NCBI GenBank assembly: GCA_019722365.1
Contig: JADFUC010001773.1
Coordinates: forward strand, 434,001 to 498,000
DNA: 64,000 bases
Direction of reading: 5' to 3'
DNA from: Lithospermum erythrorhizon
Lineage: Eukaryota > Streptophyta > Magnoliopsida > Boraginales > Boraginaceae
Shown: one piece after another, positions 57,334 through 64,000 of the stretch
Layout: the number at the start of each line of letters is the position of its first letter
How positions within the stretch are numbered: the stretch's first letter is position 1
Program-made: the position numbers and the translations under genes
Notes under the pieces: model-generated
What the model was told of the DNA's origin: nothing
The model's input: only the letters and a program-made list of their open reading frames with translations
Database searches by the model: none

Positions 57334-59284
57334 ATGAGGCAGCTTAAATATCATGAATTTAAGCTTTTGAAGAGGACTAATTTCTTGGAGTGGAAACGTG
57401 AAGGTGGTCATCGTGAACCTGATGTCATGCGACGTTACCATATCACTGGACGTGATGACTATAAAAAGTAACCCCCATATGCTTTTATAAGTCAATTTAT
57501 TTAAAATAGGACTACCTCCAATTTATAATCATCAATTAATTTTTATTCTTTGCTACAAAAAATATTAAATTAATATCAATAAATTTGCCTTTAAATATAT
57601 TTTCATAAAAGTAAATTTTTACAATTTTTCATTATGTAATTAATTAGTTATTGATGGTTAGTTGGATACGAAAAAACTGTCTTATGTTGTTTTGGATTGG
57701 AGGGAGTATAGTTTTGAATTTTGATGATTGAATTTTTTGAAGTTTGAAAGATATATTTGTATATGTTGAATAATATTAGGTGAAAAATATATTAACATGG
57801 TGGTATTATTAGTGAAATTTACTACTATTATCATGGTAGTTTTGGATCAAATAAAAGTTATTTGTGTTAGTTAAGGTTACAAAGTTTGTTTGTTTGAGCG
57901 TTGAAAACAAAGAAAGAAGGGCAATCTTTGAAATTGAGGTAGTATTTATTGAACTTTTTGCAAGCTTAATTTGGTTTGTTTAGTGTGTGTATATCATTGT
58001 TACACAAGAAAATATTGGAACTTGAGCTAATTTATGTTCTTAAGATTTCATTAGCAATGGATTGTGGTAACTTTTGGTTTTATTTGAAACTGACTATTTA
58101 CTTTTTTAACATTTTTTGTTGGATGGATTTTAATGTTTATGTTTTATTTTGGTTTGGAAAATAGGTATTCCAGTTTGTGTAGGATGACACAGAAGCTAGT
58201 TAACATATTGAAGCAAATGGACCCAAGAGATCCCTATCGGATTGAAATGACGGATGCCTTGCTTGAGAAGCTGTGAGTGTTTTCTTTTTCGGCCTTATGA
58301 AATTCCAATGTTGTTCCTTTAAGAAATCATGTTTATAGTTTTTGATGATTTACTTCATTAGTGTGGTAATGGCATGCCATATAGCTACCTTGTAAGTTGT
58401 GCCTGCTACTATTCAGTTTAGTTTGTGAGTGAAAACACTTGGAGAGTTTCTCTACCGTTCCTTTTAGTTCAAAAATCGATTGATGTAATTCCATACACGA
58501 AGAATGGCTTATACAGTTCATATTTATCCTAAACTGTGGCTGACTGACACGTGATAAATGTGTGGTGGCGAAATCCGCTTGTGAGGCACCCTTGTTATGC
58601 CACTTACACAGGAGTTTAGCTCATCAACCGTCATGGAAGTTTTTTTGTTGATTTTTTTTATAGTATGAACATGCCTTTAGTTAGATGCCTTAGGTGGTCA
58701 TTATGTTTGAATTTAGGGTTGTATTATTATAATGAATTCCTAATAGCAGATTTAATGCAATGCAGCTACAATATGGGCGTCATACCATCTCGGAAAAGCT
58801 TGGCTTTGTGTGAACGCTTATCAGTGTCAAGTATTTGTCGGTGAGTATTCATAGTTTGTGTGCTACTTAATTGTTATCTATAAACATCTTACCAGTCTCG
58901 AATCAAGTTACTAGAACTGTATATCAAGTTGAATTCTTGAATTTCCGTTGACCTTAACTTTTATGACTGGCTCGTCTGATGATTCCTCCATTAATGGTAT
59001 GTATACAAAACGATGTCTACTCCTACTGTCTCACATATATTTGCTTCTGTAGGCGTAGACTATCCACCCTTTTGGTAAAGCTCAAGTTTGCTGAACATTT
59101 GAAGGAGGCGATAACCTACATTGAACAAGGGCATATCCGGGTTGGACCAGATACAGTTACTGATCCTGCCTTTCTTGTGACAAGGAACATGGAAGACTTC
59201 GTCACTTGGGTTGATACATCAAAAATAAGGAGAAAGGTGCTAGAGTATAATGATAAGTTCGATGATTATGATGCTATGATCTAA
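57334..59284 (+). CDS. IMP3: U3 small nucleolar ribonucleoprotein protein IMP3
   Basis: Four coding exons: 57334-57467, 58165-58272, 58766-58840 and 59053-59284. GT-AG introns, phases close to 182 residues, matching the family length of about 183. The start MRQLKYHE and the following [11 protein letters not shown] and [11 protein letters not shown] are highly conserved IMP3 sequence. An S4 RNA-binding domain occupies about 108-172 ([24 protein letters not shown]). IMP3 acts in the nucleolus with MPP10 and IMP4 in the small-subunit processome, helping U3 snoRNA pair with pre-rRNA at early cleavage sites. All conserved segments are intact. Intron 1 carries a Stowaway-like MITE. It is convergent with the BIG gene downstream. 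Confidence 0.95.
57513..57709. mobile_element. Stowaway-like MITE in IMP3 intron 1
   Basis: The left end TACCTCCAATTTATAATC and the right end GGATTGGAGGGAGTA form a diverged inverted pair of Stowaway type (CTCCCTCCAATCC). Size is about 200 bp, with TA at both borders. It starts about 45 bases after the splice donor. Confidence 0.5.
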
Positions 59285-60459
59285 GCTAACTGCGAAATGT
59301 ATCTCCCTACTTCACGGTTTTTGTTATCGATGATTTTGTCATTGTCCTGTTGAACCATGAAATTCTTGTGAACGTGGAAGCTATAGAGTCCAGTTCTTGA
59401 AGAATGAATTTTATAAAGGGGTCCTTTAAAATTATGAGTGTACTAATGTAAGTCTCGACTCTCCAATATTTATGATATGTTGCACTTCGAATTACATGCA
59501 ATTTTTTAAGTAGTTGTTAGGATGGTTCCTCCTTTAGTAGAATTTCAAGGGCTAATTTCCAATTTTCCATGAAACTAAATTGTCCTTACAATTTAATTAG
59601 ATGATTGAACATGCCCGTCATTATTTACTAACTCTAAACATTGTCCACAAATGCTAGAGAATCATCGCATTCAGGCCGCTATATTGCAATATTGAAATTA
59701 TATCCTAATAATTTTTATATTTCAATAAATAATAATGACATTCTTATAGTATAAAACTAGAGGAAAGATAACGAAGGAATGGAGTATCATGATCATGACA
59801 TTATAGTACAAAAATAGATAAGTAACAAAGAAATGGAGCATAATCAAAAAATGACATTAAAAACCATCAACCTGATTCTATCTTTGCAAAGAAGGCTCTA
59901 ATTTCTTTTTGCCAATAATTTATACACCAACAAGTAATAACATCATTCCACTTTTAGTATAAAAATGGATGGAAAATAACAAAAAAACGAAGTGCTATTA
60001 ACAAAAATGAAATGTAAAACTCATTAGCCCTTCTTTTTTGATATCCTAACAAGAGCTTTATGTTTTGAACGAGACCCAAAGACCAAAAACAATGGGTGTT
60101 GCCATGTTTATGCACTTGACATGTTGATAATGATACTCTATACCTTTGTTATCAACTTGTCACAGATTCCTGTCTGATACTATTAATAAATGGAATGAAT
60201 AAATCATTCCCCTAAATGAGAAACAGAGTGAGACAAGCTGAATGTAGGATTTGACTTCTATTTGATGGACAATATTATTACCAAGAGACCATGCACATCA
60301 CCTGATATTCATCGATCCTGAAATTAATACATGGGCTATACAACAGGTGCGGCATGTTATCTTACACATTACATCAACACAAGGGCTTGAAACTGCAACC
60401 GTGTCAATTTCATTTCAAATTATACATTTGAGACACAAATGAGTAACAATTATGTGTCC
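59285..60459. other. convergent intergenic region IMP3 / BIG
   Basis: Contains both 3' UTRs. There is a local duplication around 59750-59870 and 59945-60005: repeated AGTA.AAAA..GA..GAAAATAAC.AA..AA.GGAG-like strings followed by CATTA or AATGACATT. No gene or RNA was recognised. Confidence 0.45.
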
Positions 60460-63400
60460 TCAGCTTTTCCCAGCATTTATAGCAGCGTGCACAAATTCCT
60501 CACAACTTGTGATCCCAGGACTGAGCACATCACCTAGAACGCCGATGATATCGAAGGCCTCTTGTAAATCAGAAGCAGAAGTCATGTCGTCGAGCCATGA
60601 TAGAAGCTCCTTCGAAAAGCCTACCATTTCCCTCACATTTAACAATTTCTCTTTCATAACTAATTCCCAATCTTCTAAACCTAGGCCTTCATCCACACCT
60701 ACTTCTTCCAGGGTCTTGTGTGACTGGACTGTTGCTGCATTTGACCGCTTAACCTTGAAGAAATGCTGGAGCTGCTCAATCATGCCTGTATACACGAGCA
60801 TAGGTTGGATGACCGATAATAGCTCTTCAGATCCACCAGTTTCCCTGGAGACATTTCTGCTCGTACTTCCTAAATCAGGTCTCACTGGGGTTGTGGTTGA
60901 TGATCGATGTGTTGATCTACCATGAGCCTGTTGCATGTAGGCATGGTATATTCCTCGCTGCAAGAAGGCACGGCGATGTTGCACCCACGACTCGTATGAT
61001 TCTGACAGGAGTGAGCTCACCATCATAAACTGAACAGTTTCTTCTGATGCAGCAGAAGGCTGTCCTCCAGGACTATTGGCGGGTTTCGATTCTATCGATG
61101 GCGAAGACAAGTATGTGGTGATGGACTTGGCCATCCCAAGTCGCTGTGAAGAGTCATGGTCCAAAAGGTGACGAGCCATCTGAATCATAAAAGGAAAGAA
61201 ACGTGCATTGCTTTCCTTTCCCCCACCCCTACAATCTGCACTGAATGATGCACCAGTTGCAAATCGAGCTAGCATCTGCAAATACCACAAATATTAGCAG
61301 TGAGCTGCAAACCTATAATGTTGTCATCATCATTTTAATAGGTCTATAGGATCAATCATGAAAAGGAAATCTAACAGTATGCCCATGCCAGGAGTACCAA
61401 GAAGATTAAACTACACTTACCAATACAATGTCATAGGTCAGCAAGCGGAGCCGAGTCCCATCTGCACGGCCAATAGCATTGAGATAATCCCAGTACTGGT
61501 CAACATAACGTATATACTGTGCTATCTGGACTGATGGACCTCTTAAAGGGAATAAATTGTTGCAGAGTGTCTCATTGTTTCTGAGTGCTGCTCCATCCCA
61601 TTCCTTTTTCGGATTTTTTAGAGCAGCATCAGCTCTTTTAGCCTCTTGATGGCACTGGAAGTGAATGATGTTAAAATGACTGACTGTGGTATATACACAA
61701 TCTCCACGAGCGTTTCCGGAACCCAGGTTTACCCGTTTGCTGTACGTGTAGACACCCAATAAGTCCATAGGTCTTAAACGGTAACCCTCTCGACACACCA
61801 TGCAAGCTAAGCCATCTTCCTCTTCCTCTACATCATCAAAACCTTCCAGAACAGGCCGAGCAACAACAATTCGTTCGCCACCATCAGAAGACAGTTCTTG
61901 TCGCATTCCAAGCCCCTGGCATTAATGAAATGAGAAGAGAGTTCGTCGTGGTAAACTTTTGAGATATCACAAGTATATTAAAAAATGCTCAGAGATTACA
62001 CAAAACTATCAGGACACATGGCCCACTGAATTTCAAAAGGATGCACCTAACTTGGGAGTGCAAAAAGTTTAATAACAAGAACAAAATACCCAAAGTTGAC
62101 AAAGAGATTAAGACAACAAGGAAATTATTAAGTTATTGCTAAATGTACAAACATATAAGCAGAATCATTCACATGCTCATGAAAAACCTTAACCATCCAG
62201 TTAAACATCCACCATAAATGCATTGTTTCATAAGGAATTAGAAAGAAAACAATGGAACAGTAGTACACTACTTTTCAAGACAGGAATTATTCTAATTTAA
62301 AACAATCATACAACTAAATTTTGCATAATGAAGACTGCATAGAATACTGTTTACAAAGAAAGGAACCTCAAACCTATGGGCAGACAGTGTTCACAAATGA
62401 CAAGTGGAACCAAGAGAGGTGAATGGAGAATAAGAAGTACCTGAAGCAACTCCTCTCTCTTTCTGAGAGCACGTCTTCTCATTTCATCTCGAGTGGCATG
62501 CCGTAAATGACGAACTTTATCACCAAGGAATCCATCACCATTTCCCTCCTTGTCAGATAGTGTATCCAACAAGTTCTCAGCTCTTGCACCAATGTCATTT
62601 TCACCAGCGACACCCTCCAATGCATGAAGCAAAGGTAAGATCCCTCCTTCATCAATACACTTTTGGGTAGGCAAGTGCCCCATTGATAATCCCCTAAGCA
62701 TAGATAATATCAGTGGCACAGAGGATAGTTTTAAGCCTGACACCCATTCTGAAGTAGATTTATATCCTGCTTGGCTAGTGAATGGAAAAGTATCCTTCAG
62801 ATATTTGATTGCAACACTCGTAATCCCTTTCTCCAATATGATGTCTTTCAATCTTTCCCCACAGGAACTTGACTTGAGTGATTCTGAAACTCTAACAAAG
62901 TTCTCCAAGGCAAATTTCTGTTTGATTGCATTCTCTGCTAATTTCTCATCCTTCAAATTGTCTTCATGCCGTAATTGCTGAATATCAAATTCGCCCCAGT
63001 CCCTTAAGTAAGGATCAAAATGCTGAATCAGTGCTTCCATAGCTGCAGGTTCCCCATAAGTCAGATAAGGCAGAATTCTCGCCACCATCTCAGTGTTCCT
63101 CTGCTGTTTATTTGATTTTTTAAGTCCAGATGGCTGAGACAACCTTTCAAGAAACATGAGTACTATTTTCTTAGCCTGGTCACCAGCACCAGCCTCTTCA
63201 GTAGACACTGTCAGAATGCCAGGAGTGATGCTAATCCTGTCACTTTCATTGGCTTCTACTGTCAGGCTTTCAACAATCAATAATATTCCTTCAGCAGGCT
63301 CCATTGCATCTACTGAGAAAGCACGCCTAGCAGTTTCAAGAAGCAGACCTAAAGCACCTAACTTCAACAATGCTCTCCTGTTTTCCCTTGTTTTGCAGCA

Positions 63401-64000
63401 GAGCATTAGAAGCCTAAGTACTGCAAGTAGTCGCTCTTGATTGGACTTTAAGTCATCCCGCAGCCGCTGTAAACATAACTAAATTAGATGCATGAGATGG
63501 AGACATCAAGAAGTAGTGAGATCAAGACTATATAAAATTAAGAGAGTATCCCTCTTCTTCAGAATTAAAGACATTCTTATAAATTCACGACACATTTATG
63601 TTTCCGTTGAATCTATTTGCCAATAAATCTCCAACATTGGAATATAATTTTATTATATTACTTGCTCTAGCATTGTACTACTATTTGAAATCAAACAGAA
63701 TATTAAGGGAACAGATACCTTTAACAGTGAGATAAAAACTTAGAGATGTATAGTCCCATACAAATAGAACAACAGAACAGTAATAATGGCCAGGAAGTAG
63801 TAAGGATATACCAGTAGACAACCTAGTTCTGTATGTAAATATAATACAACTCATCAACGTTCAACAGAAATTTGAAATACCTGCAAAAATCCCAAAAGGA
63901 TCTCCAATCCACCACATTCTCGGACTGCACCTGTAATTGCAAATTCGACTTCAGGATCTTGAGATTCCTCCCGGTCCTCATCAAGTTCTTTAATCATAGG
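60460..64000 (-). CDS. BIG: auxin transport protein BIG (UBR4-type E3 ligase), C-terminal part
   Basis: Minus strand, the last four coding exons seen: 63881 to beyond 64000, 62441-63466, 61421-61915 and 60460-61275. All phases are zero. The protein ends HAAINAGKS, as in BIG. The 61421-61915 exon holds the UBR4-family E3 module: GLACMVCREGYRLRPMDLLG with Cys/His zinc ligands, then HFNIIHFQCHQEAKRADAAL. BIG is a calossin-like protein of about 5,000 residues that works as a large E3 ligase / N-recognin and affects auxin transport, light and sugar responses. Only about 820 residues (the C-terminal sixth) are in the window, and the rest lies beyond the right edge. No frameshift or stop was seen. 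The boundary residues RKREELLQ to GLGMRQEL join as in the family. Confidence 0.95.

Noticed and set aside
60452..60925. 157-codon plus-strand frame as a gene
   Set aside because: It is the antisense shadow of the last BIG exon, which has clear homology on the minus strand.

Overview
The window looks like a gene-poor, repeat-rich stretch of a flowering-plant (eudicot) nuclear genome. The evidence is GT-AG introns, AT-rich intergenic DNA, plant-specific protein families (WIT, AVT6, CRLK, BIG) and plant transposon families (Athila-type Ty3/gypsy, Ty1/copia, hAT, Stowaway, tRNA-derived SINE). The species cannot be named from sequence alone. A Caryophyllales/Amaranthaceae-like genome is only a guess.

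Layout. 1-8.9 kb is transposon debris: a hAT transposase fragment, an AT-rich MITE-like repeat, a non-autonomous LTR-type element with three related LTR blocks (2.1, 6.3 and 6.7 kb), and a SINE with a perfect 14-bp target-site duplication. 8.9-12.6 kb (-) is a WPP-domain-interacting tail-anchored protein (WIT). 12.6-23.3 kb is intergenic, with a 188-bp hAT MITE, a copia tail and a large composite element carrying a nested gypsy-like 3' LTR. 23.8-26.4 kb (+) is an AVT6-type amino acid transporter. 27.9-30.5 kb (-) is an ABHD17-like alpha/beta hydrolase with an in-frame stop exactly at its nucleophile motif. 34.7-37.3 kb (+) is a CRLK2-like calcium/calmodulin-regulated receptor-like kinase. 37.3-57.3 kb is a repeat block: a TATA-headed 35-codon ORF, long direct repeats, a copia LTR end with primer-binding site, a Stowaway MITE, an internally deleted Athila element, a second element sharing the AAGCGAATT motif with the one at 18-23 kb, and a non-autonomous pair of about 0.9-kb direct repeats. 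57.3-59.3 kb (+) is IMP3 (U3 snoRNP). 60.5-64 kb (-) is the 3' end of BIG/UBR4, which runs off the window.

The six genes are ordinary housekeeping or signalling genes with no sign of joint function: nuclear envelope tethering, amino acid transport, lipid/thioester hydrolysis, calcium signalling, ribosome biogenesis and ubiquitin ligation. For all six, exon junctions were checked by hand and phases add up. All reading frames are open except the ABHD17-like one.

The most interesting observations are: the damaged nucleophile elbow in the ABHD17-like gene; minisatellites at the 5' ends of two neighbouring genes whose units each contain a copy of the 5' splice site; the Athila deletion junction that fuses the start of reverse transcriptase to the integrase tail; the shared AAGCGAATT motif clusters; and the short TATA-headed ORF at 38.2-38.4 kb. 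I found no CRISPR array, operon, bacterial-type system or convincing wholly new biological system.
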